Counted from the stretch's first letter, positions 12,554 through 24,985 are shown. The stretch: DNA of 64,000 nt from Epiperipatus broadwayi (GCA_028023455.1 JAQFVV010006232.1:1126008-1190007), one strand, 5' to 3'. Made by a program: numbers and translations. The notes: generated from the letters alone by a model not told the origin.

Positions 12554-14051
12554 TAATAAGCTTTTGGTATTTGAGAAATAATACATATTAGGTTTTTTAT
12601 TGTTTGTGAAATCCAATATATTGTTTAATTGAACTGCTTGCTTTGTATAATTGGATATTATCAGCATTTTGCATATTTGAAATATAACTTTGAGTAAATG
12701 TTTCACAAATTTATTCATCATTAGTACTTTTAATATATTCCCACACCCATATGTATGTATGTTGTATAAAGACACATACACATGTTCTTTCATATTGGAA
12801 TGTAGTTGAAAAATGTTAAATGTTTTTTTTCATTTTGAATTTAAAGAATAGAAAAAAAATGCATTTAATCTTTATAATTTTATTAAAAGGGCCTTTGAAC
12901 TCAATTTTATTTTATTCATGATACCTTTGGCATTGAGAATATATAAAATAAATTATTCTCAAAATCAATAAATATTGTTTTATAATATTTTTAATATCAT
13001 TTGGACTAGAATTAATATATAATTATCACTTTCAATATTATTATTTATTACTCTTTAGGAAATAAATTTCCGTAATGTGCATATTTTGTTCAATGTTTGG
13101 TAAATAATTCTTTTGAAAATTATTAAAAAATTTTTTTTATAAACATTTGATTGGTCATTCATTTGAGTTAACTGCATCACCAGCCTCATTTTGTTTAGTA
13201 CCCATTATATTACTTTATGGATATAATAGCATGGTATAGATTGGGATTCAAACATGGTTCTGACATCCATTTTAAAATCCCTTAACAAATAATATTTGCA
13301 TTATACAGTATCATTAGACAGATAAGATTTATAAAATTATTATTTCAAGCTAAGTTTATATTTTATACAATATGTTATTTTGACATTCATAAAAGGATTC
13401 CTTCTTCTTTAGTTAATTATTAGTCAATTATTTTAAAATTTATGTTGATAATTTTCAAAGATTTTTTTAATTATCTTTGTGAGCTAAAATTATCTAATTA
13501 AATGATTTTATATGTAAAAAAATTAACCACTGAGAAACAAACTTTTTCCTATATGTTTGATTGATTTGTGATATTTGCTCCCATCCTCCATGACTCTAAT
13601 CATATATGATCAGCTTCCATCATAATAATAATAATATATATATATATAATAAAATATAATTGTTTGTCCACATAACTGTTTTAATATTTGATCCAGAGAC
13701 TAGTTTTCATCAGATAATATAAAATAAAATAAGATAAAATAAAATAAGATAAAAATGTTGTTATAGAAAAATTAAAAATTAATTCCATATTTGAACAAAG
13801 CAAAAAATTTTTATAGGTTAATCTTTTTTATATAGACAAAGGTTAACCAATAATATGCTAATATACAGCAATAAATACTTGCTTATTTTTTTCCAATAAA
13901 ATGTTAATTATTTTTTTATCAAAACTTTAAAAAAGTTTTTAAATATTTTTTTTTTTAAAATAGTTAATTCATTTTCAATTCTATATATTGAATATGAAGA
14001 TATCTTAATTATTTTCTTCTGAAAAATAATTTTTTAATGAAAATATTAAAT
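12554..14051. other. AT-rich sequence, no gene seen
   Basis: Contains short simple tracts only, for example an ataatat run near 13623-13650 and an (AAAATAAGAT)-like run near 13720-13755. No gene or RNA is supported. Confidence 0.45.
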
Positions 14052-14818
14052 GAAACTTTTCAATACTTAGTTAATTCATTAAAAATAATAATGATAATTT
14101 ATCAATTAAAAAAAATGTATAATATATATACGTCTGTGCAAAATATGTGTGAACAAAAATGTGTATACAAAAAAAATCTATGTATATAAAAAATTATATG
14201 TGTATAAAAAATTACTGTGTATTCATATTAAATCTCAAATATATATATATTATTGCTTAACATATTAAATAATAAGCCATAATTAATAAAAATAAGCTCA
14301 ATGAATAATAATAAAAATAGTTAATAGAAAACTATAACATGTGAATGTAAAGTCCTAAATTTATAAATATAAAAACCTTTCTTTTTGTTTTCTTTCATTT
14401 GTGGAGGAAAAGTTGTTTTGTAATAAGACCATTCTTAAATCGTCAATTAAGTAATCTTGGAAAATTTAAATGTTTAGAAAATTAAAAAAAACGTTTTTTA
14501 TTTTTATTTTTAAATTGAAAACCTTGCACTCACATGCATGAACATGAACAAAGACAGTATTATATCCTTGAATTGCTTAGTTTCCCAATGCAATATTTTG
14601 ATTATTTTTCATTAATTATTATTTAATATGTTAACCAGTAATATATTTTTCTTATACTTGAGATTTAATATGAGCATACAGTAATTTTTTATAAACATAA
14701 TTTTTATATACATAATTTTTTAGGCTTACATATATTTTTTGCATAAACATATTTTATATGTTTTAAAATTAATCATTATTATTAGTTTGTAATAAATTTA
14801 CTATCAAAAAGTTTTATT
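14052..14818. repeat. Inverted repeat (family H), about 200 bp arms
   Basis: The left arm (about 14052-14282) and right arm (about 14610-14818) match as reverse complements. Shared blocks are AAATTACTGTGTATTCATAT with AAATTACTGTATGCTCATAT, TTAAATCTCAAATATA with TTAAATCTCAAGTATA, and ACATATTAAATAATAA in both. The spacer is about 330 bp and shows no recognisable gene. The arms are AT-rich, so the outer limits are approximate. No flanking duplication was established. Confidence 0.6.
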
Positions 14819-14866
14819 TAAAGCTTCGATAAAACAAAGTAAATAAGCAAGTCATCTTCATTTTCA

Positions 14867-15113
14867 ACCTGTCCATTAAAGTATGAAGATTGGCTATTTT
14901 AATATAAAACGGAGAACTGATTGTATATATGTGTGAAGATAGTAATCTGGACCAACAGATGATTGCTGGTTTATCATGAAATACGTATATTTGAGATTAT
15001 TTATCTTTTTTTCAACATGTGTGTGATAAGGTGGATCAGCAATATGAGATGGCATGGAGAGTTGAGGGTCGTGTGAAAGTCTGAGTTCGAATCCCGCATA
15101 CATTATATATATA
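14867..15113 (+). mobile_element. Family S element, 5'-truncated
   Basis: This copy starts inside the consensus at CCTGTCCATTAAAGTATGAA and runs through the hammerhead block (14944-15000) to a tRNA-like segment with GAGTTCGAATCCCGC, the best pol III B box in the family, at about 15081-15095. Upstream at about 15030, GGTGGATCAGCAATATGAG sits where an A box would be. The right end forms a small hairpin, CCCGCAT...ATGCGGG. The upstream 100 bp present in other S copies are missing. Confidence 0.7.
14944..15000 (+). ncRNA. Hammerhead ribozyme (type I), family S, degenerate
   Basis: Order along the strand: helix I strand AATCTGGACCAA; core CAGATGA (canonical CTGATGA with one change); helix II TTGCT-ggttt-ATCAT (weakened); GAAA at 14978-14981; TACGTATA; then the closing helix I strand TTGAGATTAT. 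The core change and the poor helix II suggest it no longer cleaves. The position and order agree with the five other S copies. Confidence 0.6.
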
Positions 15114-16000
15114 TATATGCGGGTTTAAGCCTGTATAGTGTATTAATTTAAATATGTAGAATTAAAATGAATTACGTAACTGTTTTAAAAGTTTTATTAA
15201 AATGTTGTGATCAGCAAAGAGGTTTTGGATCTAATAGCAATGTACCTGGATTTTTTGTGTCTACGCAAATTTCTTCTAGGAGAGATATTTTACTTTTTGT
15301 TTTTAATATCAAGCCAATAGCCCCGATTAAAAAATATTAATGTTTTTGAACAAAGCATATTATACTGCCCTCAGTTTTTTTATTAACTACAGTCACTTTT
15401 ATTCCTTGGTCTGGATTGGTAAAAAACCCAACACAGCATCATATGACACCTGCTTACACAATTTCTACTTAGCACTAAATCATTTGTTTTTTTTTATTAC
15501 ATTAATGCCACCAAAAGTAAGCTTTATTAATCACTAGATGCCAAATATTACTAGTTACTGCATTAACGCGGCCGATTATGGAGTGAATAATTTATAAACT
15601 TAATACATTTTACTTTTAATGCGAAACATTATCTGATTACCGATATTGATAGAATAATGTTTTAAACTTCATTTAAATATTGTTTTCATTTCTTTAGTAT
15701 ATTTTAATTTATAAACCGGAAAAAAAAAGGCGAAGGGAGGAATAGCTTTATCACGTAAGAAAATAGTAATTAACAAAATTTAAATTACATTAAAAAAAAA
15801 AAAAATGTAAAAAGTAATTTGTAATTACAATATGCTAATCTATTTTTTTTGTCACATAAAATTCTTATAAATGTTATTAGACAATATGTGTAATTAAAAT
15901 TTAAATATCATAATGATGAAATTCATAGATATTTTCATGCATAAGTAATTATAATATCTCATTAAACTGACGCTCATATATATATACTTTCAGAACAAAA
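15114..16000. other. AT-rich sequence, no gene supported
   Basis: A T-rich open stretch at 15340-15537 lacks any motif. The block around 15560-15600 has a few CpGs (AACGCGGCCGATTATGG) but no coding signal that I can defend. Confidence 0.4.
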
Positions 16001-16390
16001 TCAGTTATTAAATAAAAAGAGACAATTTGATTCCTCTCTGAATAGTTTAAAAAACCCAATAAGGGCAAATAAGCCCGCTATAAAATCTTGCCATTGCAGC
16101 TATTAGTATTATTTAATTATTCCCCATGTAAACAATAATGATGGCTGGATATTTCACCAACATTCTTCAATTAGTATAGTGAGTTTATTGGTATTTGCCT
16201 CAAACATAAGTTGTAAAAAGCACTCTAGTCTTCAAAATCAGATGTCTAATTTTAACTTACCCATTGGCCAAGTTATCCTAAAGCAAGATAAAAGTGTGTG
16301 TGTGTAAGTAAATTTTCATATACGACATACAAAAATAAATTATGATTCTTATATTTCAGATGTTGTAAAAATAAAAGCCAAGACTGTCAA
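16001..16390 (+). repeat. Dispersed repeat C, copy 1
   Basis: This matches 39226-39590 over nearly its whole length. Shared landmarks are TTTGATTCCTCT, TTTAAAAAACC, AGGGCAAAT, TTGCAGCTATTAGTATTAT (TTGCAGCTGTTATTACTAT in the other copy), CACCAACAT, TAGTGAGTTTATTGG and GACATACAAAAATAAA. Copy 2 runs directly into the RTE element, but copy 1 has no RTE coding sequence after it. It is therefore an independent repeat or a solo 5' region. No reading frame. Confidence 0.7.
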
Positions 16391-18960
16391 TGCCCCCTCC
16401 CCTCTCCTAAAAAAAAAAGGTTTCTAAAAATCACTATGTTACAGATGTGCTGCTATTAGATGATTGCGTTTTATTTGATTACAATAATGGGTGGTGTTAA
16501 ATGGAAAGAGATTTTTTAAACTGAAGAGAGGATTTTTTAAAAAAATAAAAGGTTCATTGTAGACTTTGTGAATTTAAACCAAAAAATGAAAAAAGCAGAG
16601 CATTTTAGAATGTATAAATATATTAAGGTAATACTGGAAAAAATAAATAAATTGGAATCATTATGAATAGTGTTGTATTTGTTTAAAAATAAATAGCGAA
16701 GTCAAGGGACAAAATTACTCCAGAAGCTTTTTTTTTTTAAATAAGAATGAGAGAAAGGAAATATTACAAATAGAAATAAAAAAAGACTATATTGCAATGA
16801 TTGATTATATATTGGTCAGTATAATTAGTAATTAGATAAAAAATACAAAGGCATACAATTTAGTCAGGTGCATGATTAAAAAGAGCCTTTATGCAAGGTA
16901 ACTTTTAGCGCCCTCCTTTCCATTTCATAAAATAAAATTTGTAAGTTAAAATACTTTTTTCCCAGCACTTTTGTAAAAAAAACTATAGCTTTAGTCATTT
17001 AACATGTTCGGTAAATACCATACGTGTTTTATTTATTTATTTCTATAAAATAAATGCAAACAATAAAACATTACCTGAAATTATAGTTCATTTAATTTTT
17101 TAGACTATATTTGAAATCATTCATTTCTGAATATATTGTCACCAGGCCCCACTTTCACATTTGTAGTTTATATAAATATAAAATTTAAACATTACTAAAG
17201 TCTCATTATTTTTGTAAAGAATTTTTGGTGCAGATTAAAATACACGTTACATTTTTGAACCTCTTTATGTACTATTACAATATGTATGTATGTATATATA
17301 TAACATATTGTATTATATCTATTGAGACAAATTATCTCATGCACACAGTAAGTGAATAACATTGAATGTTTATCTGTGTGCATTTATATTTAAAGTATAT
17401 AAAGAAAATGAAAAAAGGAAAGGATATATAAAAGTTACATAAATATTAAAATACAATCTAGAATAACTTAAATATTAATGCAATGGGTAATAATATTTTT
17501 GATAATTTGAAATAAATTCTTAAAATTAAAAAAAAAAGTGTCTCTTTGATAAATATTTAATTTACTTCTGTTTCTGGAAAAAAAAATGTTAACTTAAATC
17601 TAAATGATTAATATAACAAAAAGATAAAACAACATTATTTTGTAGAAACACAAATTTTATGTTAACATCATGTATTTATAAATATTAATTTCAATTATAT
17701 TTTTATCTGAAAAATTGGAAAAAAAAACTGTAATTAAGAAATTATTTTTATTCCTTAATCCAAAATATGTAAATTCTTGTTGTTTTACTAAATTTAATAT
17801 AAAAACAACAGCAACAACAATTGTATTATAGTTATAATCTTTATTTTTATTAATTAAAAAGTGTTTTTAATCTTGTTTTCAAATATATATATATGAGACT
17901 TATTTTAACTTGTTTAAGCTCTAATTTCACTCTTTTAATTTGGAAAGCTTTAGTGAGAACTTCTTTCATATTAGAACATTTTATTTTTTACAATTAAACC
18001 TATTTTATATTATGTATTGATAATCATTATATTATTTATTACAAATGTAAGCTTTCAAATGATAGACATTCAAAAATTAGTATCTTAACTTTGTTAATAG
18101 AAAAATAATTTACTACATAACTTTAACAACAGTGTATGGTATTATTGGGCATACTTTTATGTATTCAAAAAGTTAGTACAATGAAATATTTCTAATTTGA
18201 ATTCCATTTTTAAAATTCAAAACAAATTTCAATTAGTTATTATGAAAGTAAGAAAATATATTTTAAAATTAAACATTAGGTTTATTATTAATAATTTTTT
18301 TTTTAAATTTCTATACTTTTGCTGATAAAAAGACATTCTTGTTCCCTGATTCTATTTTTCTGTAATAAACTTTTTATAACTTGTCTTCTTAAAAATATTT
18401 TTTTTCAAATAAAATGTAGTTATAGTCACATAGATTTTTAGTTTAACTAAGTATTTTACAAAAATTTTAAATAAATAACTTTTGGTATGTAAAAAAAAAT
18501 ACTGATAATTACAATTTTTTTATCTGAACAAAATTTTTTCATATTTAACTTCGGGCTAAACAATCCACCAATCAGAAAATGTTATTTCTATTGATATCAA
18601 AATGGGCAAGTCTAATTTGTTTTATTTGTAAAGTATATACTGTAATTTTAAATAAAGTTATATGCTCTTGACATCTTCAGATGATTTCCTAGCTAATTGT
18701 AGTAAAAAGATTTTTATAAAAAAGGAAAACTATAGACTTTAATCTAGCATTATAGATAGTTTTAAAGTAATAAAAAAAGACATAGCAATTGCAGCATGAT
18801 TGTAACACTTAAAATATATCAAAGGAAGTAATTTTATAGTTGATTAAAGTGATATCAGAAGCTGGTAGCAGAACTGCTTATTGGTTGAAATTTGAGACTG
18901 CGTAGAATTATATATTATTTTACATATTCTATTTTAGGTATCATCACTATTTGCTGCATC
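16391..18960. other. AT-rich sequence, no gene seen
   Basis: No supported gene. A short (TG)n run at about 16294-16304 belongs to repeat C; elsewhere there are only poly-A/T tracts. Confidence 0.45.
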
Positions 18961-18971
18961 TAAAAATTAAA
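18961..18971 (+). repeat. Possible target-site duplication, left (family S)
   Basis: TAAAAATTAAA, repeated at 19342-19352. It is low-complexity, so chance is possible. Confidence 0.5.
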
Positions 18972-19341
18972 TACAACAAAATAAGCAAACAAAGGTGTTG
19001 AACATACCATCATCAGATTTTCAATGATATGGATGGTTGAAGAATTGGAGAGTAAAGGACATTGAAGCTGGTCCATTAAAGTTTGAAGATTTACTATATT
19101 AATATAAACTGAGCACTGATTATACATATATGTGTGGGAAATAATCTGAGCCAACTGATAAGTTCTGGTTCAGCATAAAATACATATATTGGAAATCATT
19201 TATCTTTTTTGCATGTATATGGTCATGTGTGTCACTTGTACAAGATGCAGTGGGATGACTAAAGGAATCTTGAAACTCCGGATTAAAACCCCTTTAATTA
19301 CATCCAGCTTACAAGTATATAATATACTTGTATTTGAATAA
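18972..19341 (+). mobile_element. Family S element, near full length
   Basis: A 370 bp copy running from the CATCATCAGATTTTCAAT block near 19010, through GTCCATTAAAGTTTGAAGAT, the hammerhead at 19141-19200, a tRNA-like segment (GGTCATGTGTGTCACTTG and, downstream, GGATTAAAACCCC in the B-box position), to the terminal AATATACTTGTATTTGAATA. It closely resembles the copy at 62.4 kb. No protein coding capacity. Its 11 bp flanking repeats are consistent with retrotransposition. Confidence 0.75.
19141..19200 (+). ncRNA. Hammerhead ribozyme (type I), family S
   Basis: Helix I strand ATAATCTGAGCCAA; core CTGATAA (G to A from CTGATGA); helix II GTTCT-ggttc-AGCAT; AAAA where GAAA is expected; TACATATA forming a 2-3 bp helix III; then TTGGAAATCATT pairing back to helix I. 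The two purine changes at invariant sites predict an inactive copy, but all architectural parts are present. Confidence 0.65.
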
Positions 19342-19352
19342 TAAAAATTAAA
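19342..19352 (+). repeat. Possible target-site duplication, right (family S)
   Basis: Matches 18961-18971 exactly. Confidence 0.5.
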
Positions 19353-19398
19353 AGTAAATAAAAAGCCTTGAGTCATTGAATTGTTTCCTCAAGTTAAC

Positions 19399-19640
19399 GA
19401 AAATATATTTATAGGTCCAAGATATATTAAAAAGCAGTTAGCACTTAGATAATTCCAATATCAATAATAATTAACAATTTCAAACTGTTGTCAAGGCAAC
19501 TTCCCTTTAACAATATTAGTGGAATTCTACCTTTATTGTTAAAAACAGTTTATCTTAGTAAATTTGAAATTGTTGATTGATATTGGGGTTGTCTAAGTGT
19601 TAACTGGTTTTTAATAATTACTTATAAATCAATTTCACCT
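19399..19640. repeat. Small foldback/MITE-like inverted repeat
   Basis: The left arm contains ATTAAAAAGCAGTTAGCACT and CCAATATCAAT..AACAATTTCAAA. The right arm is the reverse complement, with ATTAAAAACCAGTTAACACT and CCCAATATCAATCAACAATT. The arms are about 60 bp at high identity with weaker extension outward; the spacer is about 80 bp. It has no coding sequence. No clear flanking duplication was found. Confidence 0.7.
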
Positions 19641-21690
19641 TTAGCATTATTACATGTAATATCTATCTTTCTCTCTCTACATATATATTATAAGAGAATC
19701 CTTATGTGAGATTTTACATTATTAAGATAGAAAAAATTGTTGCGTCTATTTTAAATTCACACGAAGTTTGTTTTAATTTTAAAACTCTTACATTTTCTAA
19801 AAATAAAATAAATCAATAAAATAGTTTTTGTATTGTTTACATTTAAAGACAAATGAATTACTCAAATAAGTAATGCAATAGCAAGAGGATCATCAACATA
19901 AATTGAGATACTAATAACAATTATTAATAAATATAATATTTATTCATATAAATATCTATGTATTTAATAAATATTTATATTGTTTGAGAGTTATTTTACT
20001 GTAATAAATTACAATAAAATTTATATAAAAAATTATTTAAGATATTAAAAAAATCTAAAGTAAACATTTAGTTTCAATGACTGGTAGTTCTAAATTGTTA
20101 TCAGATAGTATGGGTGCAAGTCTCCATGAAAACAATAAAATGATATATAGCATAAAAAGTCTTTTAAAAATGTCAAGTGCAGATATTCTCCATGGATATT
20201 TATGATCTTAAAATAAAAAAAATTGTTTACTTAAAAAATAATCTTCATAAGATTTGGACATCTTGTTTGCCTATAATTTCAGATTTATTAAATTGTTGAA
20301 TTAAAAAAAATGTCTTGTTAGAAAAATCAATAAAGTAGAGAGCTGACATTGCTTGATGCTTTTTGAAATACTGTTGTTATATGCATCAAAATTTTATTAA
20401 CATTCAGCAAGAGTATGAGTCATCTCAGTAATATTTATACTATAAAAATAAGATTTAAAAATAAAATTGAGCTACCTATGAGCGGAATAAAATTCTACTG
20501 CTATTATAAAAAATCCTCTGAATAATTGTTGATATCTATGAGAATGAACTAAGAGTAAATATTTTCAAGAAATATTTGATCTTGATTTAACTAGATGAAG
20601 AACAACAATAGACTATTCATTCAAAGTTTTAAAAGTCACCTTAATAGAACTTATTTGCAATTAAGATTGTTTTTCTTAATTTCTTATTGATTCTAGGAGG
20701 ATCAGAACAACACAATTATTTATAAAGACTTTTAAATGTGAGACTGTCTAATTAACTTTTTTTAAATAAAAATTTTAAAAAATATATTTTTATTTGTTAT
20801 TACCATGCTATATATATATATATCTTTTGCACTCCCAAAAAAGTTTTATGCCTAGCAAATACATTAAATGTTTTTCATTCAAATGTATGATATATGCATG
20901 TTGTGTGAATAAATGAAATACTACATATTTTATGTATTTTGCATATTTTGACTAGATCAAAGATTATTTGAAATATTTCATTAATATTATTTTAACATTT
21001 AAACATTTAAATACATTGTTTCTAAGGTAAGTTGAATTGGTTTGACATTGCTATATTAATAAGGAAGGTAGCATTATTATAAATTTAAGCTTTGCTAGCA
21101 TATATATTTAAAAGTTGGTTCTGTTTTATTTTGCTGAGTGTTAGAATATGTAATTATAAATAGGTAAAGAGAGTTGATGATATCATATATTTCTAGTGTG
21201 AAGGGCACATACGCCATTACATTATTTTTTTTATTATTAAACATGAAAAAATAAAAGTTCACAAATAAAAACTTCTTTTTTAAGAATTAAAAATTGAAAA
21301 TTAAAAAATCATCTAAACTCTAATACATAGAAAATCGCACAGATGAACATTAAAAAAAGAAACTTTATTAAAAAAAAGAAAAAGTTTTAAAACTAAATTT
21401 TCAAGAAAAAGACTTAAAATATTTAAAGATAAAAAAATTAATTAATGTTATTGAAAAATGGAAATAATTATTTTAATTAGTCCAAGTGAACTAGCCCTTG
21501 GGCATTTAAATGTATAAGCAATGGTCAGATAGGAAAACAATAGAAACTAATAGCAAATAAAAAGAAATCCTTTAGGAATCGGACCTCAATGAAAGGGTCT
21601 TCATCATCATGATGTAATGTTGAGTTAATCCACAAAATTAATATAAAAGGAAAGGTTTGGGAATAAAAAATAATTATTATTAAGAGAGGA
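19641..21690. other. AT-rich sequence, no gene seen
   Basis: No supported gene or RNA. Simple tracts include tctctctct at about 19670 and (AT)n at 20811-20822. Confidence 0.45.
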
Positions 21691-21970
21691 CAGATGTGTG
21701 TTAAGTCGGATAGGGTTGGAGAAGAAGGGATTGAAAGACACACTTTCAATTCCTTCAGTTGTTCAAAAAAATGAAACACCATTTTCCGATATTGCAGACC
21801 ACAGGACATCAAGGCCTGGAAGAATACCATCAACCATAAAGAACCAACAGTTAACTGCACACCGATCTCCTTATGACTTCGTGGGAATGAACACCTTTCA
21901 TTACAATAAATCAGAGACTACGGACATTTTTCAAAACAGTAAGAAATATATAATTAATGAACATTTCTAA
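21691..21970 (+). CDS. Possible orphan exon, unknown protein
   Basis: The plus frame is open from 21698 to a stop at 21968-21970. The stretch from about 21764 is less AT-rich than its surroundings and encodes a varied peptide including HRTSRPGRIPSTIKNQQLTA and HRSPYDFVGMNTFHYNKSE, unlike the Lys/Ile/Phe-rich chance frames elsewhere. An acceptor-like CCTTCAG ends at about 21760, so the block could be a last exon of about 200 nt. The opposite strand is also open (21525-21860), which weakens the case. I recognise no family, and a fragment of an unrecognised transposon is equally possible. Confidence 0.3.
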
Positions 21971-22154
21971 ACAAAAAGAACTCTAAATGCTAAACTTTTC
22001 AATATTTTAAATAGAAGAATTTCCTATCTGACTAAATTAGTTATAATTTTATTTGATGTATTTCTTTTGTAAAATCATTTCCATTTTTTTTTTTTTGCTC
22101 TTTAAGTTTTTATTATGATTTCTGTTTTTTATTAAACTAAATTATATAAATGTT

Positions 22155-22506
22155 AAATTTAAGTCAGGCGTGAATGGCTATATAGATTTGTGAAGTTTTA
22201 TTAGGGGAGAGTAATTTTAGGTTATTTGTTTTGTAGTTGAATTAGGTCAATGGACCACAGTCCCTTCCTATGGAGTTTTTTTATTGCTCTTCTCATCAGA
22301 TAGATGTAGTATTCCTATCTGGACAAGAGTCAATTTCTTCTCTTAACCTATATTTGTGCTGTCGTATTCGTATTGCATTGAATACATCAATATATTAGAT
22401 GGATTGACGTTGGTTTAACTGTGAACTTTTGGCCTAAGGTTAAATAAGGGATAAAATATTTTCTTTTCAAATGCAATCTATGTAGTCTATTCATACTCGG
22501 CACTCT
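22155..22506. mobile_element. DNA element with about 30 bp TIRs, copy 1
   Basis: A motif at 22161-22189 (AAGTCAGGCGTGAATGGCTA then TATAGATT) recurs in reverse at 22473-22504 (CAATCTATGTAGTCTATTCA then TACTCGGCA). This defines a roughly 350 bp unit with imperfect terminal inverted repeats. The interior has no coding capacity. The superfamily is not recognised. Confidence 0.5.
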
Positions 22507-22509
22507 AAA

Positions 22510-22815
22510 TGCATTAAATTTAAGTTGGGTATGGACGCTTGCATAGATTCGTTATCGGTTAATTATGTTTTTGGTTTTCATATTTGATCAAAATATATAG
22601 ACATTCGGTAAATAATGATATCTTATAGTGAGTATCTAAAATGTATTTATTCGGATGTCTTTTAAGGTATTGGTGGCATCTTATGATAAATGCCATTGGG
22701 TTTCTTATAAATTCCCCTCTGCAATTCCATCAATGATTTTATATTTTGATCGTTTATGTTTATTTTGAAATTTTTTTAACCGTGTAATCTATATAACCGA
22801 TCTATACTCAACATT
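22510..22815. mobile_element. DNA element with about 30 bp TIRs, copy 2
   Basis: Directly adjacent to copy 1 and bounded by the same motif: 22521-22549 (TAAGTTGGGTATGGACGCTT then GCATAGATT) and, reversed, 22784-22813 (GTAATCTATATAACCGATCT then ATACTCAACA). The interior differs from copy 1, so only the termini are shared, as in non-autonomous members of one transposon family. Confidence 0.5.
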
Positions 22816-24754
22816 ATAAAATAAACTTTTATAAATCCAGCTGTGCAAACTTATAAAAATTAAAATGTAAATTAAAATCTAAAATCAAAGTTAAAAATGT
22901 AAGTTAAATTTTAAAATGTAAAACTGATACTAAAATAATTTTAAATCTTATATATGTTTAAATAAATGTTTGTGTGTTATTTCTGGCAGTAGTTTCCTTT
23001 ATTTTGAAAATGTTTTTAGATAAGAATTGTATTTTTAAATCTCTGCTAACTCCATGAGCTAGTGACAATGGGCTAATGGTTGGAATCAAAATCTATAAAA
23101 TAAAATAAAAAATTTTTTTTTTCAAACTTACGTATCTGTCTCCTATATAAATTTTGTAGGTTCAAATGCCTAGTGGCGCCCTGTAGTGTAGATACATTGA
23201 GACTCCACTATTCTCCCCGATCATTATACTAGTTTGTAAGATATATACATTTATTTTATAATCTTTTGTCTTGAATCATAGATTGTAAACAAACAATTAT
23301 AAGTTAGATTAGATTCATCTTTTGACAGAAACCTTTCAATGCATTGATATGTTAATAATTAGACAGGGCTAATGTAGATATTAGTATTTTAATTAATTAT
23401 CTAAAAACATATGTATAATAATAATTTTTTTAGCATAACATTTAATAGATTTATATAGTTAATAATGGTAATCCTTATCTAGTTTTATTTTCCCAGATAT
23501 ACAACAGAAATTTATGAAAACTGACTCATGCTGATGTTTTATTTATTGTATTTTGTATAAACTATGATAATCAATTGTAAATAACATATAATTCTCAAAA
23601 TAAATAAAATACCATCTGTTAACATGAATCTTAACTCAAAATGTAATTAAGATGTATATGATTTTTGTTAAATCTGTTTTTCTTATAATTATTTTTTCAC
23701 TTATCACATAATAAACTCTGGTCATATGATACTCTTTTAACGACATTGTAACATATTTACTTTTGAGATTGAAGAATATTTGACTATTTTATGTGGGTTT
23801 TGGAATTAATAAATTTTCCCTTTGATTCCAGAATATATTTCTTATGTCCATCTACATATATTTGTAAGTATGCATGTGTTTATGAATAACTAATCTATAG
23901 CAATATAAATAAGTACTTTATTTTAATTTTCTTTATACTCATTATTGCATAAATTAATACTGAACATAGATGGTATGCTTAATAAATATTTCTTATCCTT
24001 GCATCCCACATAGCATTATAATAATTCGCACTCAAATATGCTGACTTGACACATATAATTGGTTGTTCAAATGTGTTGACAGATATTTTGTGTAGGTGTT
24101 TATCATTTATTTATGTGAACTGATAAGTAGTTTATATTCTTATGATAATAATAAAATATTTTGTGATCAAATTGTATTTTTTTTAAAAAATTATTTGAAG
24201 TGAATAATAATTTCAATTTAAAATATAAAAAACAATTATTAAGAGGATGTTTCTGGGAAATAATTAACAGTTAAAGATAAATAGATTTTTTAATTATTTT
24301 TTTTTTTGCTTTGTTAGATGACTTTATTTATAGGCAACATGAAAAGTGAAGCAATCTCCTAGCTACTTTATGATCTTATTGATAAATATTCTTATTAAGA
24401 ACATTTTTTTCTATTAAGCATTTTACTTTTTATACTAAATTTAAAATTTTGATTGATGCAAACATTGGAGTATTGGGTTGGTCTGAAATCAGTGACATAG
24501 ATATGATCACTAGTTTAAAAAGTACTATTAGCTGAATTTAAAAATCTAAAAGCTAAAATAATTATTAATTTTAAGGTATTTGAAGTTAAGATAAATCTTG
24601 TATGTTAAACTTTGAAAGACAAAATAAAAAAATCAAGTGAAGAGGCTAAGGCTGAATCCCAAGAAGTTAGATTTAAAATTTGAAAGATTATAAATGGCTG
24701 AAGAAATCCAGGAGGGAATGTTTAAAACTTTCAAAAACAAATAATGAATGATAA
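22816..24754. other. AT-rich sequence, no gene seen
   Basis: No gene, RNA or clear element. The patch at 23160-23225 is slightly GC-richer but has no open frame of note. Confidence 0.45.
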
Positions 24755-24985
24755 TCAAAATAAGAGTCATAAATCACATGACCCTATCTCTTAAGCTTGT
24801 AAGTTATAAACAATGAGGATTGCCAATTTCTCAACAAGCTTTGTAATAAATGCTTAGCCAGAGCCAGCACTTAAAACATCTCTGTCAGGACCTCACCCCC
24901 CCAAACCCCTGACCATGGTTTTGTGCTTTGGCACTCCTCAGAGAGGTGCCAGGGTAGGTTCAGACACTAGATCTAAAAATAAAAA
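24755..24985 (+). mobile_element. Family E element, single-arm fragment
   Basis: About 230 bp match the left arm of the E foldback at 57.4 kb: TAAGAGTCATAAATCACATG, CTCTTAAGCTTGTAAGTTAT, AACAATGAGGATTGCCAATT, then the hammerhead segment (minus strand, 24906-24946) and GGTTCAGACACTAGATCTAA. The match ends sharply at about 24985 without the inverted partner. A C-run (cctcacccccccaaacccc) lies next to the ribozyme helix I, matching the G-run at 58247-58257. Confidence 0.8.
24906..24946 (-). ncRNA. Hammerhead ribozyme (type I), family E
   Basis: On the minus strand: helix I CCTCT; core CTGAGGA (fits CTGANGA); helix II GTGC-caaa-GCAC, perfectly paired; AAAA where GAAA is expected (a likely CpG-decay change, GCACGAAA to GCACAAAA); helix III CC-at-GG; cleavage triplet GTC; then AGGGG closing helix I. 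Only the G to A at the first base of GAAA breaks the consensus, so this copy is probably inactive. Confidence 0.75.
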
